A DNA stretch of 53,326 nt from positions 194,303 to 247,628 of the forward strand of contig NZ_FNGD01000008.1 of the NCBI RefSeq assembly GCF_900102895.1, in the 5' to 3' direction. The position numbers and the translations under genes were made by a program. Below are positions 42,577 to 53,326 of this stretch, in pieces. Origin of the DNA: Arthrobacter sp. ov407. GTDB taxonomy: Bacteria; Actinomycetota; Actinomycetes; Actinomycetales; Micrococcaceae. The notes below the pieces were generated by a model. It saw only the letters and a list, made by a program, of their open reading frames with translations, ran no database searches and was not told where the DNA came from. Positions within the stretch are counted from its first letter, which is position 1. Every line of letters begins with the position of its first letter.

Positions 42577-42644
42577 AATGCGTTCGTCCTTGGGCAGATG
42601 CGGCCCGCTGGCGGCGGGTCCTTCAAGCTCGGAATTAATCCGAT

Positions 42645-42671
42645 GAAACATAACCGTAACAAGTGTGAGAT
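42645..42671. promoter_or_regulatory. Candidate GlnR box 1 upstream of amtB
   Basis: GAAAC-N6-GTAAC-N6-GAGAT matches the alternating GnAAC and GTnAC half sites, 11 bases apart centre to centre, of actinobacterial GlnR boxes in two of three half sites and in part of the third. It lies about 150 bases before amtB. Confidence 0.4.
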
Positions 42672-42697
42672 GCACCATTTACGTCCGGGAGGTTCTT

Positions 42698-42713
42698 GTA
42701 ACAACCCGGCAAT
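42698..42713. promoter_or_regulatory. Candidate GlnR box 2 upstream of amtB
   Basis: GTAAC-N6-GCAAT fits one a-b pair of the GlnR consensus with one deviation (T for final C). It lies 111 bases before the amtB start. Confidence 0.4.
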
Positions 42714-42823
42714 GTAAATCCTCCGCCAGCGAAACACAGCCCCGCGAAACTCGATGTAGAACGCAAATAATGCGTTGGGACCGGCGGACTACCCCGCACC
42801 TATTGCAAGAGAGGACGTAGACC

Positions 42824-44203
42824 ATGGAACTCACCGCAGGTCTCGTTTGGCTCCTGGTCGCCGCGGCACTCGTGCTGTTCATGACCCCGGGCCTGGCATT
42901 CTTCTACGGCGGCATGACGCGCGCCAAGTCGGCTTTGAACATGATGATGATGAGCTTCGTCGCCATTGGAACCGTGAGCATCATGTGGATCCTGTGGGGC
43001 GCCTCGATGGCTACGAGCAACGAAGACAACTTCTACCAGATCTTCGCCAACCCGTTCAGCCACTTCGGCCTGCACGGCTTCACCGAACCGGCTGATCTGC
43101 TCAAGGTCGGCTACGCGGCCACCTTCGCCATCATCACGGTGGCCCTGATCTCCGGAGCAGTCGCCGACCGCGCCAAGTTCTCCGCCTGGGTGGTCTTCAC
43201 CCCCATCTGGGCCACCCTTGTCTACGCGCCGATGGCCTTCATGGTCTGGGGCGGCGGACTCTTCTCCGCCAGTGGCTGGTTCGGCCAGACGTTCGCGCCG
43301 GTCATCGACTTCGCCGGCGGCACCGTGGTCCACATCAACGCCGGCGTCGCGGGCCTCATCCTGGTCCTGATCATCGGTAACCGCAAGGGCTTCGGCAAGG
43401 ACCCGAACCACCGCCCGCACAACGTTCCGTTCGTCATGCTCGGCGCCGCAATCCTGTGGTTCGGTTGGTTCGGCTTCAACGCCGGTGCCGCTGCCACTGT
43501 GGAGCAGGCCGGTCTGATCTGGATCAACACCCTGGCCGCCCCGGCCGCCGCCATGCTCGGCTGGCTCGCCGTGGAACGCTTCCGCGACGGCCACCCGACC
43601 TCGCTCGGTGCCGCCTCCGGCGTGGTGGCAGGCCTGGTCGCCATCACTCCGGCCTGCGCCAACGTCTCCCCGCTGGGTGCGATCGCCCTCGGCGTCGCTG
43701 CCGGTGTGGCCTCCGCGCTCGCCGTCGGCCTGAAGTTCAAGTTCGGCTACGACGACTCGCTCGACGTCGTCGGCGTCCACCTCGTCTCCGGCGTGATCGG
43801 CACCGTGGCCATCGGTTTCCTGGCCACCCCGAGCCAGGGCGCGGCGGGCCTGTTCTACGGCGGCGGCACCACGCAGCTGGTCGCCCAGAGCCTCGCGGCA
43901 CTGATGGCCATCGTCTTCACCGCCGTGATGACGTTCATCATCGCCTTCCCGATCCACAAGCTCATGGGCTTCCGGGTCTCCCAGGAACAGGAAGTCGTCG
44001 GCGTGGACCTGAGCCTGCACGCCGAGACCGCCTACGAGTTCGGCGTCGGCGGGCACGGCGGCAGCTTCCAGCCGCTGCACGAACTGATCACGGGCAAGCC
44101 GATGGGCGGCGAGCCGCAGGAAGAAACAGTCTCCGCAGCCGAGGTGGACGCCGCGTCCAACGGCAAGCAGAACGCAACAGGTAAGGAAAGTGTGGAGGCA
44201 TGA
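42824..44203 (+). CDS. amtB: Ammonium transporter
   Basis: A 459-residue Amt/Rh channel that takes up ammonium. Eleven membrane segments are expected. The paired pore histidines are His170 (GGTVVHINAG) and His319 (VGVHLVSG). The family signature FNAGAAATVEQ is in the middle. The N-terminus is MELTAGLVWLLVAAALVLFM; the C-terminal cytosolic tail (from about residue 400) is longer than in E. coli AmtB and is acidic. ATG 42824 follows AGAGAGGA. The stop overlaps glnK (ATGA). Confidence 0.96.
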   Translation: MELTAGLVWLLVAAALVLFMTPGLAFFYGGMTRAKSALNMMMMSFVAIGTVSIMWILWGASMATSNEDNFYQIFANPFSHFGLHGFTEPADLLKVGYAATFAIITVALISGAVADRAKFSAWVVFTPIWATLVYAPMAFMVWGGGLFSASGWFGQTFAPVIDFAGGTVVHINAGVAGLILVLIIGNRKGFGKDPNHRPHNVPFVMLGAAILWFGWFGFNAGAAATVEQAGLIWINTLAAPAAAMLGWLAVERFRDGHPTSLGAASGVVAGLVAITPACANVSPLGAIALGVAAGVASALAVGLKFKFGYDDSLDVVGVHLVSGVIGTVAIGFLATPSQGAAGLFYGGGTTQLVAQSLAALMAIVFTAVMTFIIAFPIHKLMGFRVSQEQEVVGVDLSLHAETAYEFGVGGHGGSFQPLHELITGKPMGGEPQEETVSAAEVDAASNGKQNATGKESVEA

Positions 44204-44538
44204 AACTGATCACGGCAATCGTCCGACCGGAAAAGCTTGAGGCTATTCGCGAAGGCCTGGAAGCCTATGGTGTGCAGGGCCTCACGGTCAGCGCAGCCAG
44301 CGGCTACGGCCGGCAGCGCGGCTACACCGAGGTGTACCGCGGGGCCGAGTACAACGTGGATCTCCTGCCAAAGATCCGGGTAGAAGTCCTGGCCACCGAC
44401 GAACAGGCGGATGACATCCTGGATGTCATCATCGCCAGTTCGAACACCGGCCGGGCCGGGGACGGCAAGGTCTGGACCATGGATGTGTTCGAGGCTGTCA
44501 GGGTCCGCACCGGAGAGCGCGGTTCGGCAGCGATCTGA
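44200..44538 (+). CDS. glnK: PII signalling protein
   Basis: A 112-residue PII protein that senses ATP/ADP and 2-oxoglutarate and blocks AmtB when nitrogen is plentiful. Family motifs: MKLITAIVRPEKL, the T-loop RGYTEVYRGAEY with modifiable Tyr51, and TGRAGDGKVW. Start and amtB stop overlap by four bases. In Corynebacterium and Streptomyces a glnD gene follows glnK and adenylylates this Tyr; here the operon ends at a terminator and no glnD is found in the window. Confidence 0.95.
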   Translation: MKLITAIVRPEKLEAIREGLEAYGVQGLTVSAASGYGRQRGYTEVYRGAEYNVDLLPKIRVEVLATDEQADDILDVIIASSNTGRAGDGKVWTMDVFEAVRVRTGERGSAAI

Positions 44539-44599
44539 GTTGATCCCCGCTCCGCCCCACCGGAAAGCGCTACTGACACCGCGGCGCTTGCGCTGACAC

Positions 44600-44638
44600 A
44601 GCGGGCCGGATGCCCCAAAAGGCATCCGACCCGCTTTG
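44600..44638 (+). terminator. Terminator after glnK
   Basis: A 15-bp stem with one mismatch (44600-44614 with 44621-44635), loop CCAAAA, followed by TTGTC. It lies 60 bases after the glnK stop and before the convergent zwf-like gene. Confidence 0.75.
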
Positions 44639-44672
44639 TCGTCCCTGCTGCTGCGCCCGTTTTGCGCTGGTG

Positions 44673-46073
44673 CTACGCCGGTGCCGCTCCCGGCCAGCCC
44701 TCCGGCCCCGGGGTCCCGGCCGGATATTCCTCCAGCGGGACATGTCCGGCGGTCCAGGACTTCAGCACCGGCGCCAAGATGCGCCAGCAGTCCTCGGCGG
44801 TGTCTGCCCGCACCGAGAGCAGCGGATCGCCGGCCAGGACGCCCTCCAGCACTTCACCGTAGGGGAGGAGTCCGGAAGCGCTCAGCTCGGCCTGCAATGT
44901 GGCCCGGTCCAGGCTCAAGACATCGCCCGGGCCGTTCACGTCGACGTCGAACTGCAGCGTGTCCGGGCCAAATCCAATCCGCAGCTGGTTGGGGGCGTCC
45001 ACGCCGGTGAACCCCTTCGGCAGGTGCGGCACCGGCCGGAAGGTCACCACGGCCTCCTTGCGTTTTGTGCCCAGCGCCTTGCCCGAGCGCAGGGTGAACG
45101 GAACGCCCTGCCAGCGCCAGTTGTCGATCTCCACCTGCACCTCGGCGAGGGTCTCGGTGCCCCTGGACGCGTCCACGCCGTCCTCCCGGGCATAGTCCGG
45201 AATTTTCCGGCTGTTGATCGAACCGGCGGTGTACCGTGCCCGGCGGGTGTTTTGGCGATACGGGGCCTTGACGCTGCTGGCCCGCAGCACGGTGGCCACA
45301 GCATCGCGGAGGTCGCGTTCGTCCACTGACGCCGGCGGCTCGATTGCCATGAGGGCCATGATCTGAAGCAGATGGCTCTGGATCATGTCGCGGAGGGCGC
45401 CGGCGCCGTCGTAGTAGCGGGCGCGGCCTTCGAGGGCGAGGTCCTCGTCGAAAATGATCTCGATCTTTTCGATGTGCTGCCGGTTCCACACCGGCTCCAG
45501 GAAGGTGTTCGCGAAGCGCAGGCCAAGGATGTTCAGGACGGTTGCCTTGCCGAGGAAGTGGTCCACCCGGTGAATGTGGTCCTCCGGGACCAGCCCGGCC
45601 AGTGTCTTGTTCAGGTGCCGTGCGGAGTGTTCGTCCGAGCCGAACGGCTTCTCCATGACGAGCCGGGTGCCGGCGGGCACGTCCTCCGGAGCCAGCGCCT
45701 CGCACGCGAGCTGGCTGACGCGCGGCGGCAGGGCGAAGTAGACGGCCACGGGGCCCTCCAGCTGCGCGAGCAGCCCCGCGAGCTCGCCTTCGGCCGTGAC
45801 ATCGAGCTGGTGGTAGGCGCTCTCCTGGCGGATCCGCTTGAGTTCCCGCTTGCCGTGGGCATCGGCCTGGGAGTCCTCGTCCGCGAAGGACTCCTCGATC
45901 CGGCCCAGCCACTGCTCCGGCGTCCAGGGGTCCGATCCCGCTCCGGCCAGGGTGAGTCCGTCGGCGCGGCCCCGGGCCACCAGGCGGGCCAGCCCCGGTA
46001 ACAGGAGCCTGCCCGTAAGATCGCCGGAGGCGCCCAGGATGAGCAGGGTTTTTACAGTTGTTTGGCTGGTCAC
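44673..46073 (-). CDS. zwf: Glucose-6-phosphate dehydrogenase paralogue
   Basis: A 466-residue G6PDH-family oxidoreductase, expected to oxidise glucose-6-phosphate with NADP. The N-terminal GASGDLTGRLLLPGL binds the nucleotide and EKPFGSD is intact. The usual active-site block RIDHYLGKE reads RVDHFLGKA, with Ala for the Glu; His and Lys are kept. The protein is somewhat shorter than the main actinobacterial Zwf (about 510) and is not next to opcA, tal or tkt. It may be the divergent second copy found in several Arthrobacter genomes, possibly acting on another sugar phosphate. GTG 46073 has no clear Shine-Dalgarno. Confidence 0.87.
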   Translation of the reverse strand: MTSQTTVKTLLILGASGDLTGRLLLPGLARLVARGRADGLTLAGAGSDPWTPEQWLGRIEESFADEDSQADAHGKRELKRIRQESAYHQLDVTAEGELAGLLAQLEGPVAVYFALPPRVSQLACEALAPEDVPAGTRLVMEKPFGSDEHSARHLNKTLAGLVPEDHIHRVDHFLGKATVLNILGLRFANTFLEPVWNRQHIEKIEIIFDEDLALEGRARYYDGAGALRDMIQSHLLQIMALMAIEPPASVDERDLRDAVATVLRASSVKAPYRQNTRRARYTAGSINSRKIPDYAREDGVDASRGTETLAEVQVEIDNWRWQGVPFTLRSGKALGTKRKEAVVTFRPVPHLPKGFTGVDAPNQLRIGFGPDTLQFDVDVNGPGDVLSLDRATLQAELSASGLLPYGEVLEGVLAGDPLLSVRADTAEDCWRILAPVLKSWTAGHVPLEEYPAGTPGPEGWPGAAPA

Positions 46074-46091
46074 CTAAGCCAGCATGCCATC

Positions 46092-46119
46092 TTGAAGGCT
46101 CATCTTGGTACCCTAGATA
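46092..46119 (+). promoter_or_regulatory. Possible ffh promoter
   Basis: TTGAAG (46092-46097), a 16-base spacer and TAGATA (46114-46119). The leader before GTG 46226 would be about 100 bases. Confidence 0.4.
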
Positions 46120-46225
46120 GTCGAGTCCTGTTGTCGAGGCGGTTCGTTCAGGCGAACACAAGTCGCGACGCTGGCGTGCCGCACCGGCCGCCACCTGTAG
46201 ATCCACTGAAAGAAGTGCACGGCGC

Positions 46226-47815
46226 GTGTTCAATTCACTCTCTGACCGGTTGACAGCAACCTTCAAGAATCTGCGTGGCAAAGGCCGCCTGACCGAGGCG
46301 GACGTTGACGCCACAGTCCGCGAGATCCGGCGTGCCCTTCTGGACGCCGATGTCGCCGTGCCCGTGGTCCGGGAGTTCACCGGCCGCGTGCGCGAGCGTG
46401 CCCTCGGCGTGGAGGTCTCCGGCGCGCTGAACCCGAGCCAGCAGATCGTGAAGATCGTCAACGAGGAGCTCGTGGAGATCCTCGGCGGCGAGACCCGCCG
46501 GATCCGCCTCGCCAAGACCGGCCCCACCATCATCATGCTCGCCGGCCTCCAGGGTGCCGGCAAGACCACCCTCGCCGGCAAGCTCTCCAGGTACCTCAAG
46601 GCCCAGGGCCACAGCCCCATGCTGGTCGCCTGCGACCTGCAGCGCCCGAACGCGGTCACCCAGCTGCAGGTGGTCGGCCAGCGCGCCGGCGTGCCCGTGT
46701 TCGCCCCGCACCCGGGCGCCACGTCCACCGAGCTGGACCACCCTGCCGGCGACCCGGTCGCCGTCGCCCGTGCCGGCGTCGAGGAAGCCAAGCGCACCCT
46801 CCACGACGTCGTGATCGTTGACACCGCCGGCCGTCTCGGCATCGACGCCGACATGATGGAGCAGGCGCGCCAGATCCGCCGGGCGATCGTCCCGAACGAA
46901 GTCCTGTACGTGATCGACGCCATGATCGGCCAGGACGCCGTCAACACGGCCATGGCCTTCGATGAGGGCGTCAACTTTACCGGCGTCGTGCTCTCCAAGC
47001 TCGACGGCGACGCCCGCGGCGGTGCCGCGCTCTCCGTCACATCCGTGACCGGCAAGCCGGTCATGTTCGCGTCCACCGGCGAAGGCCTGGACGACTTCGA
47101 GCTCTTCCACCCGGACCGCATGGCCTCGCGCATCCTCGACATGGGTGACGTCCTCACCCTGATCGAGCAGGCCGAAAAGTCCTGGGACAAGGATGAAGCC
47201 GCCCGGATGGCGAAGAAGTTCGCCGACCAGGAAGACTTCACCCTGGATGACTTCCTCTCCCAGATGCAGCAGATCCGCAACATGGGCTCCATGAAGAAAA
47301 TGCTCATGATGATGCCCGGTGCGCAGAACATCCGCCAGCAGCTGGAGCAGTTCGACGAGCGCGAGATCGACCGCGTCGAGGCCATTGTCCGGTCCATGAC
47401 CCCGCACGAGCGCGTGGCTCCGAAGATCATCAACGGCTCCCGCCGGGCCCGCATTGCCCGCGGTTCCGGCGTGCACGTCTCCGAGGTCAACGGACTGCTG
47501 GAGCGCTTCGCCCAGGCCCAGAAGATGATGAAGAAGATGGCCGGCGGCGGCGGGATGCCCGGAATGCCGGGGATGCCCGGCATGGGCGGCGGGGGTGGTG
47601 CTCGAAAGGGCGCCAAGACCGCGCCCAAGAAGAAGGCCCGCTCCGGCAACCCGGCCAAGGCTGCGCAGGAACTGCGCGACGCCGAGGCCCGCCGTGCCGC
47701 CGGCCCCAAGGCGCTGCCCACCGGAGCGTCGTTCGGCCAGCAGGGCGGCGACTTCGATCCGTCCCAGCTGAACCTGCCCAAGGGCTTCGACAAGTTCCTT
47801 GGCGGCAGCAAGTAG
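46226..47815 (+). CDS. ffh: Signal recognition particle protein Ffh
   Basis: A 529-residue SRP54-type GTPase that binds 4.5S RNA and signal peptides. N domain: FNSLSDRLTATFKNLRGKGRL. G domain: GLQGAGKTT, CDLQRPNAVTQL, DTAGRLGID, SKLDGDARGG. The Met-rich M domain follows (MGSMKKMLMMMPG, then the RNA-binding SRRARIARGSGVHVSEVN and MMKKMAGGGGMPGMPGMPG). A Lys/Ala-rich tail makes it longer than the E. coli protein, as usual in this group. GTG 46226 has the weak site AGAAG. FtsY, its receptor, is 5 kb upstream. Confidence 0.97.
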   Translation: MFNSLSDRLTATFKNLRGKGRLTEADVDATVREIRRALLDADVAVPVVREFTGRVRERALGVEVSGALNPSQQIVKIVNEELVEILGGETRRIRLAKTGPTIIMLAGLQGAGKTTLAGKLSRYLKAQGHSPMLVACDLQRPNAVTQLQVVGQRAGVPVFAPHPGATSTELDHPAGDPVAVARAGVEEAKRTLHDVVIVDTAGRLGIDADMMEQARQIRRAIVPNEVLYVIDAMIGQDAVNTAMAFDEGVNFTGVVLSKLDGDARGGAALSVTSVTGKPVMFASTGEGLDDFELFHPDRMASRILDMGDVLTLIEQAEKSWDKDEAARMAKKFADQEDFTLDDFLSQMQQIRNMGSMKKMLMMMPGAQNIRQQLEQFDEREIDRVEAIVRSMTPHERVAPKIINGSRRARIARGSGVHVSEVNGLLERFAQAQKMMKKMAGGGGMPGMPGMPGMGGGGGARKGAKTAPKKKARSGNPAKAAQELRDAEARRAAGPKALPTGASFGQQGGDFDPSQLNLPKGFDKFLGGSK

Positions 47816-47830
47816 CCGCAGCTGCTGGCA

Positions 47831-47856
47831 GCCGCCGGGACTGTGTCGCCGGCGGC
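47831..47856 (+). terminator. Hairpin after ffh
   Basis: GCCGCCGG (47831-47838) pairs with CCGGCGGC (47849-47856) around a 10-base loop, 16 bases after the ffh stop. There is no T-run; the next gene's -10 hexamer begins 19 bases later. Confidence 0.4.
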
Positions 47857-47874
47857 ATCAGCACTGAAGTGCCA

Positions 47875-47880
47875 TAGGGT
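47875..47880 (+). promoter_or_regulatory. -10 hexamer of the alpha/beta hydrolase gene (leaderless)
   Basis: TAGGGT, 6 bases, ATG 47887. Confidence 0.5.
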
Positions 47881-47886
47881 TAGACA

Positions 47887-48621
47887 ATGTTCAAGCAGCG
47901 CGTAGTCTTCGTCCACGGGGCTGGCAGTTTCGGTGCCGCCGCGTGGCCAAAGCAGCACGGAATGGCGCTGGACTACGACGCCCTGTTCCTGCGGCGGCAC
48001 GGGTTCGACGCCGTCGCGGAACCGCTCGAATCGGACTTCGCCGCCGACGCCGCAATCGTGCTCGCGTCGCTGGCAGATGACGGCCGCGGCGAGGCCGGCG
48101 GGCATGTGGTGGCCCATTCGCAGGGCGCGATCGCCGCGATGATGGCCGCCGTCGAGCGCCCCGACCTCGTCCAGTCGCTGACCCTGGTGGAACCGGCCTG
48201 CCTGTCCTTGACCGCGGAGCTCCCGGCCACCGCCGCGCACCGGGCGCTCATGCAGCCGCTCTTCGACGTCCGGCACAACCTCAACGACGACGACTTCCAG
48301 CGGGAGTTCATCCGCCGCGCGTTCGCGGCCGACGCCCCCGGCGCCACAACGCCGGAAGCCCTCCGGGCGGCGCGCCGGCTCCGCCTGCAGGCGCCGCCGT
48401 GGGACGCCCCGCTGCAGATCGTGCCGGGCGTGCCGACGCTGGTCCTGACCGGCGGCTGGGAACCGCTGTATGAGGAAATCGCCCGCTACCTGCGCGAGAC
48501 CGGTGCCCTGCACCGCACGGCGCCGGGAGGGCACCGGCCCCAGGATTCAACCGACGGGGACCGGGCCATCCGCTCGTATATTGCCGAGGTCAGCAGGCGC
48601 CAGCACGCCCGGGCGTCCTGA
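47887..48621 (+). CDS. Alpha/beta-fold hydrolase
   Basis: A 244-residue alpha/beta hydrolase. The oxyanion region is FVHGAGSFGAAAWPKQ, the nucleophile elbow AHSQGA carries the Ser, and a late His is in GGHRPQ. An Asp or Glu of the triad lies near LTGGWEP. No lid domain of note. The substrate cannot be told. It is transcribed alone from a leaderless-type promoter and is convergent with thiC across 9 bases. Confidence 0.85.
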   Translation: MFKQRVVFVHGAGSFGAAAWPKQHGMALDYDALFLRRHGFDAVAEPLESDFAADAAIVLASLADDGRGEAGGHVVAHSQGAIAAMMAAVERPDLVQSLTLVEPACLSLTAELPATAAHRALMQPLFDVRHNLNDDDFQREFIRRAFAADAPGATTPEALRAARRLRLQAPPWDAPLQIVPGVPTLVLTGGWEPLYEEIARYLRETGALHRTAPGGHRPQDSTDGDRAIRSYIAEVSRRQHARAS

Positions 48622-48630
48622 CCGGGCGTC

Positions 48631-51728
<3,098 letters not shown>

Positions 51729-51732
<4 letters not shown>

Positions 51733-51740
51733 AGCTTCAA
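51729..51740. promoter_or_regulatory. Palindromic operator candidate before the VOC gene
   Basis: TTGAAGCTTCAA is a perfect 12-base palindrome in an AT-rich stretch, 63 bases before ATG 51803. AT-rich palindromes of this size are typical of MarR-family repressors, which often control two-module VOC dioxygenase-like genes. No MarR gene is in the window. Confidence 0.45.
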
Positions 51741-51802
51741 GTAATTTATCTTTATGAAGGGTCATCGAACGACGGTGGCCGCCGAAGCATCGGAGCGATG
51801 AA

Positions 51803-52678
51803 ATGACCGCAGAAGCCAGCACCCAGGACCTCCTTCCTGCCGAACTCACCATGGGCACTGTGATGCTCAAGGTCGGCGACATGAAGCTCATGACCGACTA
51901 CTACCAGCGCGCCCTCGGGCTGGAGACTGTGGCCGAACAGGACGGCGGGCTCTACCTTGGGCGCCAGCAGAAGCCGCTGGTCCACCTTGCGCCCGCCCCT
52001 GGGCTAAACCTTCCTTCCCGCGGCGAGGCCGGGCTCTTCCATACCGCCCTCCTCTTCGAGGACCAGCACTCCCTGGCGGCCACCATTGCCAGCGCTGCCC
52101 AGTACGAGCCCCAGTCCTTCACCGGCAGCGCGGATCACCTCGTCAGTGAGGCCTTCTACTTCAACGACCCGGAAGGCAACGGCATCGAGCTCTACTGGGA
52201 CCGGCCGCGGGAGGCCTGGTCCTGGGAGGGCAAGAACGTCGTCATGGACAGCCTCGCCCTGCCGCCGCAGCGCTACCTGCAGCAGTACCTGACCGAGGAG
52301 TCCGTGACCGGCCAGCGCCAGGCTGCCGCCGGCGTCGGGCACGTCCACCTGCAGGTGGGCGACGTCCAGTCGGCGCATGAGTTCTATGTCGGCACGCTCG
52401 GCTTCGAGAAGACCGCGGGCTGGCACGGCCAGGCGCTGTTCGTCTCGGCCGGCGGCTACCACCACCACATGGCCATGAACGTCTGGAACAGCCGCGGCGC
52501 GGGCCCCCGGCGCGACACGCTGGGCCTGGGCGAGGTGCTCATCGAAGTGCCGACCGGTGACGACGTCGCCGCCCTGGCCGACCGGCTCAAGGTCGCCGGC
52601 GTCGACTCGCACCACACCGGGGCCGAGCTGCGCTTCGAGGACCCGTGGCGCAACCGGATCCGCGTTGCCGTGCGCTAA
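51803..52678 (+). CDS. VOC-family protein (CatE-like, two modules)
   Basis: A 291-residue protein of two vicinal-oxygen-chelate modules (about residues 12-135 and 172-290). The first module begins MGTVMLKVGDM, the second VGHVHLQVGDVQSAHEFYVGTLGF. Ligand-type residues are the His of VGHVH, His in YHHHMAMNVW and Glu in the first-module GIELYWDRP and in the C-terminal module (ELRFEDPW). The layout resembles CatE-type catechol 2,3-dioxygenases of Bacillus, which protect against quinones, but true dioxygenase activity is not assured. ATG 51803 has only GGAGCGATGA nearby. The palindrome upstream suggests inducible expression. Confidence 0.85.
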   Translation: MTAEASTQDLLPAELTMGTVMLKVGDMKLMTDYYQRALGLETVAEQDGGLYLGRQQKPLVHLAPAPGLNLPSRGEAGLFHTALLFEDQHSLAATIASAAQYEPQSFTGSADHLVSEAFYFNDPEGNGIELYWDRPREAWSWEGKNVVMDSLALPPQRYLQQYLTEESVTGQRQAAAGVGHVHLQVGDVQSAHEFYVGTLGFEKTAGWHGQALFVSAGGYHHHMAMNVWNSRGAGPRRDTLGLGEVLIEVPTGDDVAALADRLKVAGVDSHHTGAELRFEDPWRNRIRVAVR

Positions 52679-52698
52679 GTGCACGCTGTTTTGCTGAG

Positions 52699-52970
52699 CA
52701 TGTCCCGCGTTCAAAGTTCCCCGCTGGACATGCCCAACATTCGCGGGCAGGACTTCGGAACATGTCCAACTGTCGTAGCCGGGAATGGACATAGCTGCCG
52801 TATGTCCATTGCTCACGGGCGGGGGAGGGCATGTCCACTGTTCGCTGAGAGGACCGCTGGGCATGTCCACTGTTCGCTGAGAGGACCGCTGGGCATGTCC
52901 AATTGTGGCAGCCGGGAATGGACATAGCGGCCCTATGTCCATTGCTCAAGGTTCGGGGAGGGCATGTCCA
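52699..52970. repeat. Array of ATGTCC/GGACAT repeats next to the IS3 end
   Basis: ATGTCC occurs eight times on the plus strand (52700, 52762, 52802, 52831, 52863, 52895, 52935, 52964) and GGACAT three times (52726, 52787, 52920). Two 32-base units are exact tandem copies (52827-52858 and 52859-52890). Two 77-base segments (52761-52837 and 52894-52970) align without gaps at 68 of 77 positions. Each 77-base copy contains the hairpin AATGGACATA-N7-TATGTCCATT with a perfect 10-bp stem. Confidence 0.85.
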
Positions 52971-52980
52971 TTGCTCACGG

Positions 52981-53326
52981 TGAACTGGTCCCCGAAAGTT
53001 GGACTGGCCAAATAAGATCCTAGGCCGCGAGGGCCTGGGCCCGGTATTGCGCCGGGCTCAGGCCCTTGAGCTTTGTTGAGATTCTTTCGGTGTTGTACCA
53101 GCGGATGTATTCGTGCAGTGCCTCTGCCAGTGCGTCGGTGCTGAGGAACCGGACATGGTGGAAGAGCTCTTCCTTGAGGTGACCGAAGAAGTTCTCCATC
53201 ACCGCGTTGTCGTAGCAGTTGCCCCTGCGGGACATCGATTGAACCGCGCCGGCGCCCTCCAGAAGAACGCGCCAGGAGACGTGCCGGTACTGGAAGCCCT
53301 GATCCGAATGCACCAGCGGCTGCTGT
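52981..53326 (-). mobile_element. IS3-family insertion sequence, right part (continues beyond window)
   Basis: TGAACTGGTCCCCGAAAGTT-type sequence at 52981-53000 has the look of an IS3-family terminal inverted repeat (CCCC-AAAGTTGGAC). It is followed inward by the end of the transposase gene. The other end is not in the window, so neither the target duplication nor the full length can be checked. Confidence 0.7.
53020..53326 (-). CDS. IS3-family transposase OrfB, C-terminal part
   Basis: The frame is open to the window edge and ends at TAG 53020-53022. The visible 100 residues are the end of the rve (DDE) integrase domain. HSDQG holds the second catalytic Asp, and the catalytic Glu is in NAVMENFFGHLKEE. 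The C-terminus has the usual YIRWYNTERI and GLSPAQYRAQ. The upstream part with the first Asp, and OrfA, lie outside the window. It works with OrfA through programmed frameshifting in this family. Since the visible part is intact, the element may still be active. Confidence 0.92.
   Translation of the reverse strand, partial: QQPLVHSDQGFQYRHVSWRVLLEGAGAVQSMSRRGNCYDNAVMENFFGHLKEELFHHVRFLSTDALAEALHEYIRWYNTERISTKLKGLSPAQYRAQALAA

Noticed and set aside
44854..48534. Very long open frame on the minus strand running through zwf, ffh and the hydrolase
   Set aside because: It is antisense to three well-supported genes; its protein is Arg/Ser/Pro-rich without domains. Such frames are common when third positions are G/C.
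52699..52980. CRISPR array
   Set aside because: Units are of different lengths, spacers are not unique, cores are 6 bases and some are inverted; no cas genes.

Overview
The window reads as chromosomal DNA of a high-GC actinobacterium in the Micrococcaceae, most likely Arthrobacter or a close relative. Four things point there: strong G/C preference at third codon positions; the core order murA-plsC-gpsA-ddl-DUF3515-thiL-DAK2-recG-rsmD-coaD-DUF177-rpmF-rnc-mutM-smc-ftsY-amtB-glnK-ffh; an NdgR-type IclR regulator divergent from leuCD; and an oleA-oleBC-oleD olefin locus of the kind known from Micrococcus. This assignment is inference from gene content, not from a search.

Layout. 1-1345: the 3' end of a repetitive Asp/His-rich surface protein and a class E/F-like sortase. 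1418-7897: branched-chain amino-acid genes (leuB, ilvE), a metallo-beta-lactamase-fold hydrolase, an FAH-family hydrolase, gltX and a HAD phosphatase. 7977-9365 (minus): a membrane-anchored heptad-repeat protein of YhgE/Pip type behind palindromic operator-like sites. 9710-9983: tRNA-Gln(CTG) and tRNA-Glu(CTC). 10121-13684: DUF1697, ndgR-like regulator, leuC and leuD. 13806-15467 (minus): a DUF222/HNH protein, preceded by a broken secreted-protein remnant. 16155-28722: cell-wall, lipid, thiamine and DNA-repair genes (murA, plsC, gpsA, ddl, thiL, DAK2 protein, recG, rsmD, coaD) with a convergent spermidine-synthase-like/aminotransferase pair. 28874-31405: DUF177, rpmF, rnc, mutM. 31435-36124 (minus): oleA, a fused oleBC and oleD, which together make long-chain olefins. 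36371-41281: smc and ftsY. 41326-44538: an MFS exporter divergent from amtB-glnK. 44673-48621: a zwf paralogue (minus), ffh and a small hydrolase. 48631-52678: thiC (minus) with a TPP riboswitch, an amidohydrolase and a two-module VOC protein. 52699-53326: a dense array of short ATGTCC repeats abutting an IS3-family element cut by the window edge.

How the genes work together. LeuB, LeuC, LeuD and IlvE cover leucine synthesis apart from LeuA. ThiC and ThiL belong to thiamine synthesis, with thiC under TPP control. AmtB and GlnK form the ammonium uptake and sensing pair. FtsY and Ffh are receptor and GTPase of the SRP pathway. OleA, OleBC and OleD perform head-to-head condensation of fatty acyl-CoAs to alkenes. 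Many genes in the window carry a TANNNT hexamer 6-7 bases before the start codon and no Shine-Dalgarno, which predicts extensive leaderless transcription. The most interesting non-routine observations are an apparent ATT start codon for the DUF177 gene, a secreted-protein gene broken by a 17-base duplication, the ATGTCC repeat array, and the surface-protein/sortase pair.
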